In this document: piece after piece, positions 1-8,622 of the stretch | Layout of the letters: every line of letters begins with the position of its first letter | Numbering within the stretch: the stretch's first letter is position 1 | Source of the DNA: a virus | DNA: 20,541 bases | IMG/VR virus record: IMGVR_UViG_3300029309_000427 | Coordinates: 1-20,541 of that record | Reading direction: 5' to 3' (one strand) | The notes under the pieces: model-generated | Seen by the model: the letters and a program-made list of their open reading frames with translations, nothing else | Databases searched by the model: none | What the model was told of the DNA's origin: nothing | Position numbers and translations under genes: made by a program

Positions 1-212
1 AAGCGTTACAGCAATACTACAATCTTGCTGCACCAATTGCATTTGGTCTACCAACACAACAACAACAAATTACTCAACCAAGAGCAAATCCTATAACATC
101 AGCTGCAGGTGGAGCATTATCTGGAGCTGCATTAGGGCCCATGTTAGGAGCAACTGGCCCTATGGGAGCTGCTATTGGAGCTGGATTTGGATTATTAGGA
201 GGTTTATTATAA
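1..212 (+). CDS. C-terminal end of a Gly/Ala-rich virion-type protein (partial, 5' end outside window)
   Basis: An open frame enters from the left edge (codons in phase from base 3) and stops with TAA at 210-212. About 69 residues are visible. They begin with a Gln-rich stretch, then become an Ala/Gly-rich hydrophobic tail containing GGALSGAALGPMLGATGPMG and ending GFGLLGGLL. Such glycine-zipper-like tails are common at the ends of phage internal virion or tail proteins that contact membranes. That family statement is general knowledge and no specific homologue is recognised. The stop overlaps the next start (TAATG), so the gene belongs to the same operon as the virion-type genes downstream. 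Function beyond a likely structural or ejection protein is not assignable. Confidence 0.8.
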   Translation, partial: ALQQYYNLAAPIAFGLPTQQQQITQPRANPITSAAGGALSGAALGPMLGATGPMGAAIGAGFGLLGGLL

Positions 213-307
213 TGAAACTTAAAGAACATATACCACATATTATTAAAGAACATAAAACAACATGTGCAGTAGTTGCTGTTATCATTATTGTTTTAGCAAT
301 ATTATAA
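212..307 (+). CDS. 31-residue single-pass membrane protein
   Basis: This very small gene starts in a TAATG overlap with the preceding stop. It encodes 31 residues: a charged, His/Lys-rich N-terminal half, then one hydrophobic segment (residues about 18-31, TCAVVAVIIIVLAIL) reaching the C-terminus. It reads as a tail-anchored or single-pass inner-membrane microprotein. The tight coupling on the left and the 8-base gap before the next start make it a plausible real gene. Tiny membrane proteins in phage structural operons can be lysis or ejection accessories, but nothing here identifies the role. Confidence 0.6.
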   Translation: MKLKEHIPHIIKEHKTTCAVVAVIIIVLAIL

Positions 308-315
308 GGAAATAA

Positions 316-1410
316 ATGTCTGGAGCAGGAGGATCAGTATCTGATAATATGAGACCTATGAAAAAAATCAAAGGTCAAGATCATATGCTTGCTTACATAA
401 CACCTGGAGAAGCAAAGACATTAGAAAATTTAGGTGGTCAAAAAACAATGACACCTGAAGGTATACCTGCATATCCACCACCAGGTCGAGGAGGACAAGG
501 GCCAGGTGGATCTGGACAAGACTCAGGTGGACAAGGGCCACAAGGTGGTGGAAATAGAGATAATGATAGAGACTCCGCACGTGAAAACTACAGAAGTCAA
601 CAATATACATCACCAAAACCAAAATCTAAAACACCAACAGGAACAGGTGGGCCTCCTGGTGGCGGAGATCCAAGAATGTATTCTCCACCAAAAGATCGTA
701 CATCTGCTAGAGAACTAGCAGCACAAAGAGCTAGACAACAAAAACTTTCAGCACAAGCTGCTGCTAAAGCTAAAGCATTTAGAGAACAACAAGAAAGAGA
801 AAGAAAAGAAAGAGAAAGAAAACAAAATCCTTTTTATCAAGTTGTTGATTTTTATTCTAAAGGTGGATTTTTAGGAGCTGCTTTAAGAGGTCTTTCAGGT
901 GTTTCATCAGATATTCAAAAAAAAGCTATGACTTTTAGTTTGAATAAAAAGATAAGTGATCTATCAAATAGAGCTGATTTTCATCCAGGAGCTTATGGTT
1001 ATAAAATACAAAATATACAAAAAGATATAGCTGCTATTGAAAGAGGTGAGTTTGGTCAAAATGATTATACAAAAAAATATGGAAGTGGTGATGCAACAAA
1101 TCCATTAGATGCATCATTTAATCCTAATGCATTAACAGATTCAGAAAGAGATAATTTATCTGATTTGTTTCGTAGTGAAACTATTTTTGCAAAAGCAAAA
1201 GTTACACCTGTAGAATCTGTAGCTGCTAAATGGTATAAAAATTTAGGTAATATAAAAAATAACTTTGCATATCAAAGTGCATATGCTAGTGCCAAAGCTA
1301 AGCAACAAGGTATACTAGGATCACCTAGTCCTTTTAGATACTTAGCTATAAATGAAAGTCCATTTTACAATTGGCTCAAAGACAATAGTTTAGATAAAGG
1401 AATATTATAA
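316..1410 (+). CDS. Virion-associated protein with Gly/Pro/Gln-rich linker (hypothetical)
   Basis: A 364-residue protein preceded by AAGGAAATAA. Residues about 45-130 are low-complexity Gly/Pro/Gln/Ser and Arg-rich, typical of disordered phage structural proteins. Residues about 130-170 form an Ala/Arg/Lys/Glu-rich helical stretch (QQERERKERERKQ) likely to be a coiled coil. The C-terminal 200 residues look globular (FYSKGGFLGAALRGLSG and onward). I recognise no catalytic motif. It lies in an unbroken co-directional run with a tape-measure-like protein and a 1070-residue internal-virion-like protein, so a structural or ejected-protein role is the best inference. Its stop overlaps the next start (TAATG), suggesting translational coupling. 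The specific function is unknown. Confidence 0.75.
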   Translation: MSGAGGSVSDNMRPMKKIKGQDHMLAYITPGEAKTLENLGGQKTMTPEGIPAYPPPGRGGQGPGGSGQDSGGQGPQGGGNRDNDRDSARENYRSQQYTSPKPKSKTPTGTGGPPGGGDPRMYSPPKDRTSARELAAQRARQQKLSAQAAAKAKAFREQQERERKERERKQNPFYQVVDFYSKGGFLGAALRGLSGVSSDIQKKAMTFSLNKKISDLSNRADFHPGAYGYKIQNIQKDIAAIERGEFGQNDYTKKYGSGDATNPLDASFNPNALTDSERDNLSDLFRSETIFAKAKVTPVESVAAKWYKNLGNIKNNFAYQSAYASAKAKQQGILGSPSPFRYLAINESPFYNWLKDNSLDKGIL

Positions 1411-2510
1411 TGTCAAGTTTATATCAAATATATTTAGATGGTTTAAAAAGATTAAGAGGTATAGAAACTCCTGAAGATTTTTCAGGTATGTCATCTGATC
1501 TTACACCACCAGAAACAGATGCATCAGGTGTTGTTAAAAATCCTATGCTTAGAGAAAGAGAAGGTGGATCTCCATTGACACAACCAGGTGGGCAAATGTT
1601 TCCAACATCTTTAGTTCCACAAAATATACTAAATCAAAACAATATAAATAGAACACCTGATCAAGCTAATATGCCATCAGATCCAATAACTACTGGTGGT
1701 ATGGGTGCACAGTTTGCAAATGATGGTAATTTTTTATCTAAATTATCTAACCTTGCAGGAATAGATTTTGACAAAGCTGCAAACACATGGAAAGATAAAG
1801 GTGGTTTTGAAGGTCTTATGGCTAACCCTGCATTTACTATGGGTCTTGCATTTATGCAAGCAGGAGCAGAAGGTAAAACATTAGGACAAAGTGCATTAAA
1901 TAGTGTTATAAAATCTGCAGGTATATCACAACAATATAAAAAACTTATTGAATCAAGATCAGAAGTTTTAGAAGTAACAGCAAGTGATGTAGCTGATATG
2001 AAAGCAGAATTAGAAAATTATGGTTTTGCTGATCCTAATGCAGCTGAACAATTATTTGGCAAAGTATTCAAAGGTGTAGATTCACAAAAAGCATTTGATA
2101 AAGCATCAGAAAAAATGGCTTTAGCATATAAAAAAGAAGTAAGAAAAAGAGCTAAAGCTGCAGGTAAAGATGGTAAAGACTTTGTTGTTGATTCTTCATT
2201 AAGAAAACAAATCATTGAAAAGATTATCAAAGACGAAAAACTAAAAGTTAAAAAAGGTTTATTACCTTTTGGATTAACTAAAGGAACTATTGAAGCTGAT
2301 AAAAGTGAATATACTTTAGAACAAAGAGCAGAAGGTGGCCCAGTAGAAGCTGGTAAACCTTATGTTGTAGGTGAAGAAGGGCCAGAAGTAATTATACCTA
2401 AATCTGATGGTAATGTACTTACAAATGATGATTCACAAATTTATGCTATGTTATTAGCAGCTAACCCACAATTACAACAGGTATCTAGACAAAGAGCTGA
2501 AAAGAGCTAG
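1410..2510 (+). CDS. Tail/internal virion protein with tape-measure-style C-terminal GGPV...GEEGPEVIIP motif
   Basis: A 366-residue protein. Near the C-terminus (residues about 308-337) it carries GGPVEAGKPYVVGEEGPEVI followed by IPKSDGNVL. This matches the short conserved motif found near the ends of many phage tail tape-measure and tail-length proteins (family knowledge). At 366 residues it is far shorter than a classical siphovirus tape measure, so an internal or ejected virion protein of a short-tailed phage is more likely. The N-terminal 100 residues are Pro/Asn/Gly-rich, the middle (residues about 110-160) has hydrophobic helices (NPAFTMGLAFMQAGAEG), and residues about 175-290 are Lys-rich helical. 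It is coupled to the upstream gene by TAATG. The exact virion position is inference. Confidence 0.75.
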   Translation: MSSLYQIYLDGLKRLRGIETPEDFSGMSSDLTPPETDASGVVKNPMLREREGGSPLTQPGGQMFPTSLVPQNILNQNNINRTPDQANMPSDPITTGGMGAQFANDGNFLSKLSNLAGIDFDKAANTWKDKGGFEGLMANPAFTMGLAFMQAGAEGKTLGQSALNSVIKSAGISQQYKKLIESRSEVLEVTASDVADMKAELENYGFADPNAAEQLFGKVFKGVDSQKAFDKASEKMALAYKKEVRKRAKAAGKDGKDFVVDSSLRKQIIEKIIKDEKLKVKKGLLPFGLTKGTIEADKSEYTLEQRAEGGPVEAGKPYVVGEEGPEVIIPKSDGNVLTNDDSQIYAMLLAANPQLQQVSRQRAEKS

Positions 2511-2537
2511 ATTCCCTGAATATTTTGAAGGATAACT

Positions 2538-3227
2538 ATGGTTAAAAGAATATTAATTAGAGGCTTTAGTAAAAAATTTAAAGGCACTAAAAAAATACCA
2601 TCTGTACCAATTAATAAATTAACTACAGGTGATAAATTTAGATATGATTCAAAAGCTAAATCCATATTTGTAAGACGACCTGATATTGGTAGTCCATTTA
2701 AACAAGAAGCTGCAGCTAAATTTGCTAGAGGTGTAGAAGCATCTAAGTTAGAATCTGGTTTAAAAAAAGTAAGACAAACAGCTATAAAACAATTTAAAGG
2801 AACTAAATTTTATAAAACTAAATTTGGTACTAATTTTAAAGTACAAACACCAGCAGGAAAACAAGCATTAGCTAGAATAACAAAAGCTAAAACACAAGCA
2901 GTTAGAACAGCTAGAGCAGCAGGATTAAGAGCTTTACAAAAAAGAAGTGAAGAATTTGGTGTTGGTATCAAAAGATTTGGATCTCAAAAATCTAAATTTG
3001 TACAAAAATTATCTGATGCTGAAGCAAGAGAATTAGGTTTTCCACCAAGAGAAGTTTTTAAATCTAGTAAAAAAACACCTATGACAAGTATTGATAAGAG
3101 TATTGATCAATATGCTAGAGCAGAAAAATTTAATCCTAAAACTAAAAAATTTGAAACATTTAGAACATATGATGTTAAACCAATAGATCCAGTTGCAAGT
3201 TTTTATAGAAAAAAAAGAAGAAAGTAA
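2538..3227 (+). CDS. Highly basic virion-module protein (hypothetical)
   Basis: A 229-residue protein that is extremely rich in Lys and Arg throughout and ends RKKRRK. The ATG is preceded by GAAGGATAACT, a good Shine-Dalgarno match, after a 27-base gap. No enzymatic motif is visible. Basic proteins of this kind inside a phage virion operon could bind genome DNA or be packaged and ejected with it, but that is inference from composition and position. The next gene starts immediately after the stop (TAAATG), so the two are probably co-translated. Confidence 0.75.
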   Translation: MVKRILIRGFSKKFKGTKKIPSVPINKLTTGDKFRYDSKAKSIFVRRPDIGSPFKQEAAAKFARGVEASKLESGLKKVRQTAIKQFKGTKFYKTKFGTNFKVQTPAGKQALARITKAKTQAVRTARAAGLRALQKRSEEFGVGIKRFGSQKSKFVQKLSDAEARELGFPPREVFKSSKKTPMTSIDKSIDQYARAEKFNPKTKKFETFRTYDVKPIDPVASFYRKKRRK

Positions 3228-6200
3228 ATGTCTAATGGAATACCTCTTAACGATCCAAAACTAAGAGATCCAATACGAAATGTACCTGATGGTTTAAATG
3301 ATCCACTTCAGGCAAAAGTACCTGGATTCTTAGAATCTTTACGTAACCCTATAGATCTTATTAGAGAAGAATCTTTACCTGCATCTTTATATCAATGGCT
3401 TACAGGTAATACTAAAAAGAAACAAGCACAAGAAGCATTAGATTATATTCGTAATAATCCTAATCTTGCTGGAACTAGAATATATAAAGAAGCAGAACGT
3501 AAACTAAATAGGTTTGGTTATCTTTTAGAAGATGGCCCAATGAATATAGACATCAAAGAAGTTGGGAATATGGTAAAACAAAATCCTAAACTATTTGGTG
3601 CTGAACTTGTAAATATGATAGTAGCTGATCCTTGGCTACTTTTTATGCCATTAGGATGGGGTAGACTTGGTAGAGGAGTAGTAAATGCTATCAAACTTAA
3701 ACGTGGTAAAAATTTAGAATACAAAAGAATTAAATCAAAGATAGCATCAGATCTAAAAGTAGGTGCTACAGCTACACTAGCTACACCTCTAGTATTTTCT
3801 AGTACATTTCAATTAGGTGAAGATGCTAATCTAGATCCAAAAAGAACTACAATAGAAACTACAATTGGAGCAACAGCAGGAGCTTTGTTTTCTGTAGGTT
3901 TTGCAGGTACAGGTGAATTAGCTCGTAGATTAACAAGAGTTCCAAGAGCTAGAATAGAAGCAGCTCATAGAAAAGTATTTGATAAATACAAACTAAAACC
4001 TGAACAACTAGTAGATACTAATGAAAATGGTATCTATAAAGGTGTAGATGAACTTATAGAAATTATAAGAAAAGAATCTGGAGACATTGCTGATCCTAAA
4101 AAATTTGATCTTATCAAAGCAGATATTACTTCTGCTCTAAGAACAATCAATGAAAATGGCAAAGATATGGCACTTGTTACTGCACTCAAAAGAGGTGCAG
4201 CAGTAGGTGGTATAGTCGGTGCTGCTCAGTTTCTTACATCACCAGATGAAAAACTATTAGCTACAGCAAAAGGTTTTGGTATAGGTGCAGCAATATACGG
4301 AGCTGGTAGAATACTTGGTAGAAATATAAAAAATATACCTAAAGAATTTAGTGAAGCAGCATTATCAGGTGAAGCTGCATTAGATGCAGCTAAAATGAGT
4401 ACAGTAAAACTTAATTCTGCTGCACAAGAACTATCAAATGTTATTAAAAAATCTATACCAGATGCTATAGATTCTAGACCTAAAATATTTTATTACTTAA
4501 CAAAAGCACAAGTAGATAGAAAAACATTTCAATATAATCCAAGATTAAAACCAATAGCAGATAATGAACTTACAAAAGCTGAATTAGAAGCTGCTAAGAA
4601 TATTAAAAAAGTATTTGATGAATACTATAATATCTTTGGTCAAGAAGGTAGATTAGTTTTTAACAAAAGAACAAACTATCTACCCTTGTTATGGAATCAA
4701 TATAATCCAAAACAACAACCTTTTAAATTTGTAAAAGACTTTGATACAGGTGTTGTTACAGGCCCATCAACTAAGTTTCAGTTTGCAAGACGTGGTATAT
4801 TTGGTGATATAAATCATGGACTACAAAAAGGCTATACAATACGTGCAGGTATGGATGACCCTGCGGAACTTGTTAGAATATATGCATTTGCAGCTGGTAA
4901 AGCATTATCAACAAGAGCTATTGTAAAAAACTTAGAACAAACAGAAATAGTAAACAAACCACTCTTAATTAGAAATAATATCAAAAAAACTTTTGATGAC
5001 ACTAATTACACAGAATTTAAACATCCATATTTTTTAGATAAAGGTGACTCAGTATTAGTACATAAGGGAATGATAAACTCTCTTAGAATGGTATTTGATG
5101 CAACTGATGAAGGTCAGTTTATGGGTGCACTCTTTACTACAAACCTAATGATGAAAAGACTTGCAGTAGGTTTTTCATTTTTTCATGCAGGAGCATTGGT
5201 AGAATCATTATGGTTTGCAGGAGCTAAAGCAGACTTTATCAAAAAGACATTAGATCCAAGAAAAAAACCAGAAATATTAAAATCAGTTAGTGATCCAAAA
5301 GCATATATCAAAGACTTTGATCATGCTATAAACCAACTACGTACAGCAGGTTATGATGATGTAGTTAGATTTGGTCAAGGTGTAGGATTACAAATATCTG
5401 TACCTGAAGATACAGGATTTGATAGATTTTATTATAACTTAAGAGGATTTGATCCATTCCTAAAAAGACACTTTGGTGTATCTACTGAAGGTAGAGTAGA
5501 AAAAGTATTTAGATGGTTTGATAAAATTACTTGGGATAGAATATTTACAGCAGCTAAATTAAATACATTTTTAACTGTATTAGATAAACCTACTCTTTTA
5601 GGTAAACCTAATGCATTAAGAATTATGCCTGGAGATACTCAGGCACAAATCTATGGTAAAGCAACTAAAGCTGCATCTTTTACTAATGATGCATTTGGTG
5701 GACAAAACTGGGAACAGTTAGCAAATAGAATACAAAACGATACTCTTAAACGTCTTACACAAACAGCATTTGCTCCAGGATCTAGAGGATATATGCAGTT
5801 ATTACTCTTTGCTCCTGACTGGACATTATCAAATATTAGGATTATTGCTAAGTCATTACCTAACTTTGAGTCTGATCCAGCATTACGTAGATTATATCAA
5901 TACTATTTTGCAAGAGCTGCACTTACATATGCAGTAGCAGGATCTGCACTAAACTATATATTTAGTGGTCATTCTATACTAGACAATACAGATCCAACAA
6001 GAATTGATTTAGGAGATGGACAAGTACTTACATTTTCTAAACAATTGATGGAACCTTTTCATTGGATTACTGATCCACAATCAACTGGTCTTAAAAAGAT
6101 TGGATCTTTGCCAAGAACTACTATAGAAGTATTAACTAACAAACAATACTTAACTACTAAGTGGAGTCCAAATATTACTAAGAAAGATGATGAAGCAATT

Positions 6201-6440
6201 GAAAAGGGTCTTAAAATAGGTGGTCATGTTGGTATGAGATTTTTACCTATATGGCTACAATCAGCATCAAGAGATATTGCTGAAAAACTACAAAGTGATG
6301 GTCTGTCATTAGATGAAGCATCTGATACAGCAGTAGACTTTGTACTTGGTCAACTAGGACACCCACGTTATAAAGGGCCTAGATACACACAATACAAAAC
6401 GAAAGGGCTTGTAAGAAATCCTTACGAGACATTATTTTAA
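3228..6440 (+). CDS. Large internal virion/ejection-type protein (1070 aa)
   Basis: The largest gene in the window, 1070 residues. It begins directly after the preceding stop. Most of the chain is helical and mixed-charge. Ala/Gly-rich hydrophobic segments lie near residues 178-193, 211-227, 322-337 and 347-364 (for example RGAAVGGIVGAAQFL, KGFGIGAAIYGAGR). Further hydrophobic stretches lie near residues 640-665 (RLAVGFSFFHAGALVESLW) and 895-915 (ALTYAVAGSALNYIFSG). Size, membrane-active segments and position just before the lysis genes resemble the large internal proteins that short-tailed phages inject into the cell envelope. I see no clear lysozyme or transglycosylase catalytic motif. The stop overlaps the next start (TAATG). 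The call rests on architecture and context, not on recognised homology. Confidence 0.75.
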   Translation: MSNGIPLNDPKLRDPIRNVPDGLNDPLQAKVPGFLESLRNPIDLIREESLPASLYQWLTGNTKKKQAQEALDYIRNNPNLAGTRIYKEAERKLNRFGYLLEDGPMNIDIKEVGNMVKQNPKLFGAELVNMIVADPWLLFMPLGWGRLGRGVVNAIKLKRGKNLEYKRIKSKIASDLKVGATATLATPLVFSSTFQLGEDANLDPKRTTIETTIGATAGALFSVGFAGTGELARRLTRVPRARIEAAHRKVFDKYKLKPEQLVDTNENGIYKGVDELIEIIRKESGDIADPKKFDLIKADITSALRTINENGKDMALVTALKRGAAVGGIVGAAQFLTSPDEKLLATAKGFGIGAAIYGAGRILGRNIKNIPKEFSEAALSGEAALDAAKMSTVKLNSAAQELSNVIKKSIPDAIDSRPKIFYYLTKAQVDRKTFQYNPRLKPIADNELTKAELEAAKNIKKVFDEYYNIFGQEGRLVFNKRTNYLPLLWNQYNPKQQPFKFVKDFDTGVVTGPSTKFQFARRGIFGDINHGLQKGYTIRAGMDDPAELVRIYAFAAGKALSTRAIVKNLEQTEIVNKPLLIRNNIKKTFDDTNYTEFKHPYFLDKGDSVLVHKGMINSLRMVFDATDEGQFMGALFTTNLMMKRLAVGFSFFHAGALVESLWFAGAKADFIKKTLDPRKKPEILKSVSDPKAYIKDFDHAINQLRTAGYDDVVRFGQGVGLQISVPEDTGFDRFYYNLRGFDPFLKRHFGVSTEGRVEKVFRWFDKITWDRIFTAAKLNTFLTVLDKPTLLGKPNALRIMPGDTQAQIYGKATKAASFTNDAFGGQNWEQLANRIQNDTLKRLTQTAFAPGSRGYMQLLLFAPDWTLSNIRIIAKSLPNFESDPALRRLYQYYFARAALTYAVAGSALNYIFSGHSILDNTDPTRIDLGDGQVLTFSKQLMEPFHWITDPQSTGLKKIGSLPRTTIEVLTNKQYLTTKWSPNITKKDDEAIEKGLKIGGHVGMRFLPIWLQSASRDIAEKLQSDGLSLDEASDTAVDFVLGQLGHPRYKGPRYTQYKTKGLVRNPYETLF

Positions 6441-6640
6441 TGAGTAGACATACTGAAAATAAAGAAGAACTTTTAAGAGTACATGGTGAAATAAATTTAA
6501 TTCATCAAAAACTAGACACTTTAGAAAACAATCACTTAGCTCACATTAAGAAAGATATAGATAGAATTTTGTGGGTTTTAGGAGCAGTAGGTATTGCAGT
6601 TCTTGGTGAATTATTTGTACTTTTAAACAAGGTTCTATGA
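6440..6640 (+). CDS. XhlA-like membrane protein: coiled coil plus C-terminal TM (holin accessory candidate)
   Basis: A 66-residue protein with a heptad-like N-terminal half (EINLIHQKLDTLENN, then HIKKDIDRILWVLG) followed by one transmembrane helix (residues about 44-64, GAVGIAVLGELFVLLNKVL). This short coiled coil followed by a C-terminal TM is the layout of the hemolysin XhlA family, small phage lysis-associated membrane proteins. The family assignment is by pattern only. It is coupled to the large virion gene upstream (TAATG) and to the next gene by a 4-base ATGA overlap, and a muralytic enzyme and a holin follow within 2 kb. Confidence 0.6.
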   Translation: MSRHTENKEELLRVHGEINLIHQKLDTLENNHLAHIKKDIDRILWVLGAVGIAVLGELFVLLNKVL

Positions 6641-6900
6641 CAAAATATTTATTAGTATTATGGATGTGCAGCATGACCAATGGTCAATGTCCATCTAGTA
6701 CTTTATCAGGTTATGAGTTTAGCAATCATTATGATTGTACTAATGCAGGTTATGCTTTTTCTCAAAAAACATTTAGAGCATTAGAAGAAGTAGAAGGATT
6801 TGATAGAAACTATATTGAAGAAAACAAAATAGTTGTTAAGTTTGAATGTAGACCTATTGAATTTATAATACCTAAACCTAAACCAAAAACACCTGCATAA
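6637..6900 (+). CDS. Small exported cysteine-containing protein (hypothetical)
   Basis: An 87-residue protein with a short hydrophobic N-terminus (MTKYLLVLWMCSM) and cysteines near residues 11, 18, 34 and 71. A Pro/Lys-rich tail (IIPKPKPKTPA) follows. The layout suggests an exported or membrane-anchored periplasmic protein with disulfides. The cysteine at residue 11 is preceded by Met, so it is not a canonical lipobox. I recall similar small proteins of the kind 'hydrophobic start, DCxxxGY, final Cys' next to lysis genes in marine phages, but no function is known to me. A spanin-like or envelope role is possible and unproven. It overlaps the upstream gene by 4 bases (ATGA). Confidence 0.65.
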   Translation: MTKYLLVLWMCSMTNGQCPSSTLSGYEFSNHYDCTNAGYAFSQKTFRALEEVEGFDRNYIEENKIVVKFECRPIEFIIPKPKPKTPA

Positions 6901-6921
6901 AGTTGTACTTAATAATTTAAA

Positions 6922-6939
6922 ACTATAGTCCTCTATAGT
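6922..6939 (+). promoter_or_regulatory. Perfect 7-bp palindromic hairpin in intergenic gap, with TATAGT boxes
   Basis: ACTATAG and CTATAGT form a perfect 7-bp inverted repeat around the loop TCCT, in the 50-base gap before the phosphoesterase gene. No U-tract follows, so it is not a typical terminator. TATAGT occurs twice and resembles a -10 box. TTGTAC at 6903-6908 could be a -35 box, but the spacing to the first TATAGT is only 15 bases. This may be a promoter, an operator or an mRNA 5' stem-loop; the sequence does not decide. Confidence 0.4.
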
Positions 6940-6950
6940 ATAAGTTGCAT

Positions 6951-7649
6951 ATGCATAAATCAATATTGATTATAAGTGATACTCATATCCCTTATCATCA
7001 CAAAGATTTATTCCCTTTTTTGAAGGCTATAAAAAAATTATACAAGCCTACAAAAATAGTACATATAGGTGATGAAGTAGATAAACATGCTTTATCATTT
7101 CATGATTCAGATCCTGACTTACCAAGTGCAGGTGATGAACTAAAAATATCATTACCTATTATTAAAGAATTAGAGAAGTTGTTTCCAACAATGGATCTAT
7201 TAGATTCTAATCATGGAAGTCTAGTTTTTAGACGTGCTTTAAAATATGGAATACCAAAAGCATATCTTAAAAAATACAATGACTTTCTGAAGGTTGGAAA
7301 AGGATGGAAGTGGCATGACGATTTGACGTTAGATACGCCAAATGGGCCAGTTTACTTCTGTCATGGCAAAGTAGCTGATGTGTTAAAACTAGCACAATCT
7401 ATGGGAATGAGCTGCGTTCAAGGACACTATCATAGTAGCTACTCTATAAAATATTATGGCAATTCATTAGGATTGTACTTTGGTTTACAAGTTGGATGTT
7501 TAATAGACAAAGACTCTCTAGCTTTTAGATATAATAAAACTCAAAGAGCTAGACCAATAATTGGAACAGGTATGATAATAGATGGTTTGCCAAAACTAAT
7601 ACCAATGAGGTTAAATAAAAATGGCAGATGGATTGGAAAAATTACCTAG
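6951..7649 (+). CDS. Calcineurin-like metallophosphoesterase
   Basis: A 232-residue protein with the ordered metal-binding motifs of the calcineurin-like phosphoesterase superfamily: DTH (Asp10, His12), GDEVD (Asp41, Asp44), NH (Asn87-His88), His138 in CHGK, and GHYH (His159, His161). These residues bind the two-metal centre that hydrolyses phosphate mono- or diesters. The substrate cannot be told from sequence; phage members may act on nucleic-acid ends or nucleotides. I chose the ATG at 6951. A TTG two codons upstream (6945) is possible, and neither has a convincing Shine-Dalgarno. The 3' end overlaps the endolysin-like gene by 29 bases. It sits within the lysis block, but a lysis role is not implied. 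Confidence 0.9.
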   Translation: MHKSILIISDTHIPYHHKDLFPFLKAIKKLYKPTKIVHIGDEVDKHALSFHDSDPDLPSAGDELKISLPIIKELEKLFPTMDLLDSNHGSLVFRRALKYGIPKAYLKKYNDFLKVGKGWKWHDDLTLDTPNGPVYFCHGKVADVLKLAQSMGMSCVQGHYHSSYSIKYYGNSLGLYFGLQVGCLIDKDSLAFRYNKTQRARPIIGTGMIIDGLPKLIPMRLNKNGRWIGKIT

Positions 7650-8067
7650 AGGAATAAGAAATAAAAATCCAGGAAATATAAAATTAGGTACAGATTGGGA
7701 TGGTTTGGCAGCAGAACAAACTGATCCAACATTCTGTATATTTGATGAAGCAGTTATGGGCATACGTGCTTTACATAGAATATTGCTTACTTACAGATTT
7801 AAACACCATAAAGCTACAGTTGATGAAATCATCTCAAGATGGGCCCCTCCATCAGAGAATGATACATCAGCTTACATAGATTTTGTTTGCAAAAGAATGA
7901 ATATCAAACCTATGGATCGACTAGATAATAGTATGGAACATTATCTACCACTTGTAAAATCTATTATACAAATGGAAAATGGTCAGCAGCCCTATGACGA
8001 TGAACTTCTTGTAGAAGGCATGTATCGTGCATGGGAAGGTTTGCCAACAAAAGCTACAGCTTTATAG
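7621..8067 (+). CDS. P5-like muralytic protein / endolysin candidate
   Basis: A 148-residue protein starting with the signature RGIRNKNPGNIK (residues 10-21). Tryptophan-containing segments and the conserved block FDEAVMGIRALHRILLTY follow. This pattern is typical of proteins annotated 'structural protein P5' or P5-like lytic enzymes in many marine and alphaproteobacterial phages. Those are short lysozyme-fold proteins thought to cleave peptidoglycan. There is no signal peptide, so a holin would be needed for release, and a 3-TM holin lies directly downstream. The start lies inside the phosphoesterase gene (29-base overlap), so the two are probably translationally linked. An alternative role as a virion-borne muralytic protein cannot be excluded. 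Confidence 0.8.
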   Translation: MADGLEKLPRGIRNKNPGNIKLGTDWDGLAAEQTDPTFCIFDEAVMGIRALHRILLTYRFKHHKATVDEIISRWAPPSENDTSAYIDFVCKRMNIKPMDRLDNSMEHYLPLVKSIIQMENGQQPYDDELLVEGMYRAWEGLPTKATAL

Positions 8068-8083
8068 AAAGGTTTAAAATAAT

Positions 8084-8461
8084 ATGTGGTTGAATTTACT
8101 ATCTTTGGGTGTAAAAACAGCATCTCATATATATCAGAACAAACAAAAAACTAAACAGTTGATGTCAGATGCTCAGCGAGTACATGCTGAACGTATGGCG
8201 AAAGGCGAACTTGAATATAAAGCGAAAGTTATTGAGAGCAATGATAATGGTTGGAAAGACGAATTTGTCCTTATTCTCGTATCTTTGCCTATTCTTTTAT
8301 TGGGTTGGTCTGTCTTTTCTGACGATCCTGACATTCGTAATAAACTAGATTTGTTTTTTGAATACTTTAAGAACTTACCATATTGGTATCAGGCAATATT
8401 CATTGGAGTAGTGTCTGCAATATATGGTCTTAAAGGTGCTGATATTATGAGAAAAAAATGA
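8084..8461 (+). CDS. GTA-type 3-TM holin family protein
   Basis: A 125-residue protein preceded by AGAAAGG. It has an amphipathic N-terminal region, then a charged cytoplasmic-looking part, then hydrophobic segments at about 61-79 (FVLILVSLPILLLGWSVF) and 101-118 (WYQAIFIGVVSAIYGLKG). Gly-Trp before the acidic loop (SDDPD), then YWYQAIFIG, and a short basic C-terminus are characteristic of the 'holin of 3 TMs, for gene-transfer release' family (Pfam GTA_holin_3TM). Holins open the inner membrane at a timed point and release the endolysin. The endolysin-like gene lies just upstream, so this is a standard lysis pair. The next gene starts in an ATGA overlap. Confidence 0.8.
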   Translation: MWLNLLSLGVKTASHIYQNKQKTKQLMSDAQRVHAERMAKGELEYKAKVIESNDNGWKDEFVLILVSLPILLLGWSVFSDDPDIRNKLDLFFEYFKNLPYWYQAIFIGVVSAIYGLKGADIMRKK

Positions 8462-8622
8462 CAGCTTACATAGGTAAACCTAAACACTCTAAATGCAGCA
8501 TGTGTAAAAATAAAATAACAAACAGATATGTTATGTTTGATAGAGTAAAATATTGTCTAAAATGTTTTTATATGTCAGGCAAAGCATTACCTATATTTCA
8601 TGAAAATAAACGAAAATACTAA
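8458..8622 (+). CDS. Small zinc-ribbon protein (54 aa)
   Basis: A 54-residue gene coupled to the holin by an ATGA overlap. Two CxxC knuckles, Cys13-x2-Cys16 and Cys33-x2-Cys36, are separated by 16 residues, as in a treble-clef or zinc-ribbon fold. The rest is basic (pI clearly high). Small zinc ribbons in phages often bind nucleic acid or a host protein such as RNA polymerase, but nothing here specifies the target. The next gene begins inside this one (23-base overlap). Conserved CxxC pairs and perfect coupling argue that it is real despite its size. Confidence 0.65.
   Translation: MTAYIGKPKHSKCSMCKNKITNRYVMFDRVKYCLKCFYMSGKALPIFHENKRKY

Noticed and set aside
368-622. 84-codon open frame on the - strand inside a virion gene
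   Set aside because: Antisense to a well-supported gene; Leu/Val/His-rich product typical of shadow frames of Gly/Pro/Gln-rich coding DNA.
506-718. 70-codon frame in a second + frame inside the first complete virion gene
   Set aside because: Lies wholly inside a longer gene with good ribosome site and codon pattern; arises from low-complexity sequence.
6903-6929. Resemblance to a T7-type promoter (TTAATAATTTAAAACTATAG)
   Set aside because: One base too long against the T7 consensus, the central recognition bases differ, and no phage RNA polymerase gene is in the window; only the hairpin is reported.
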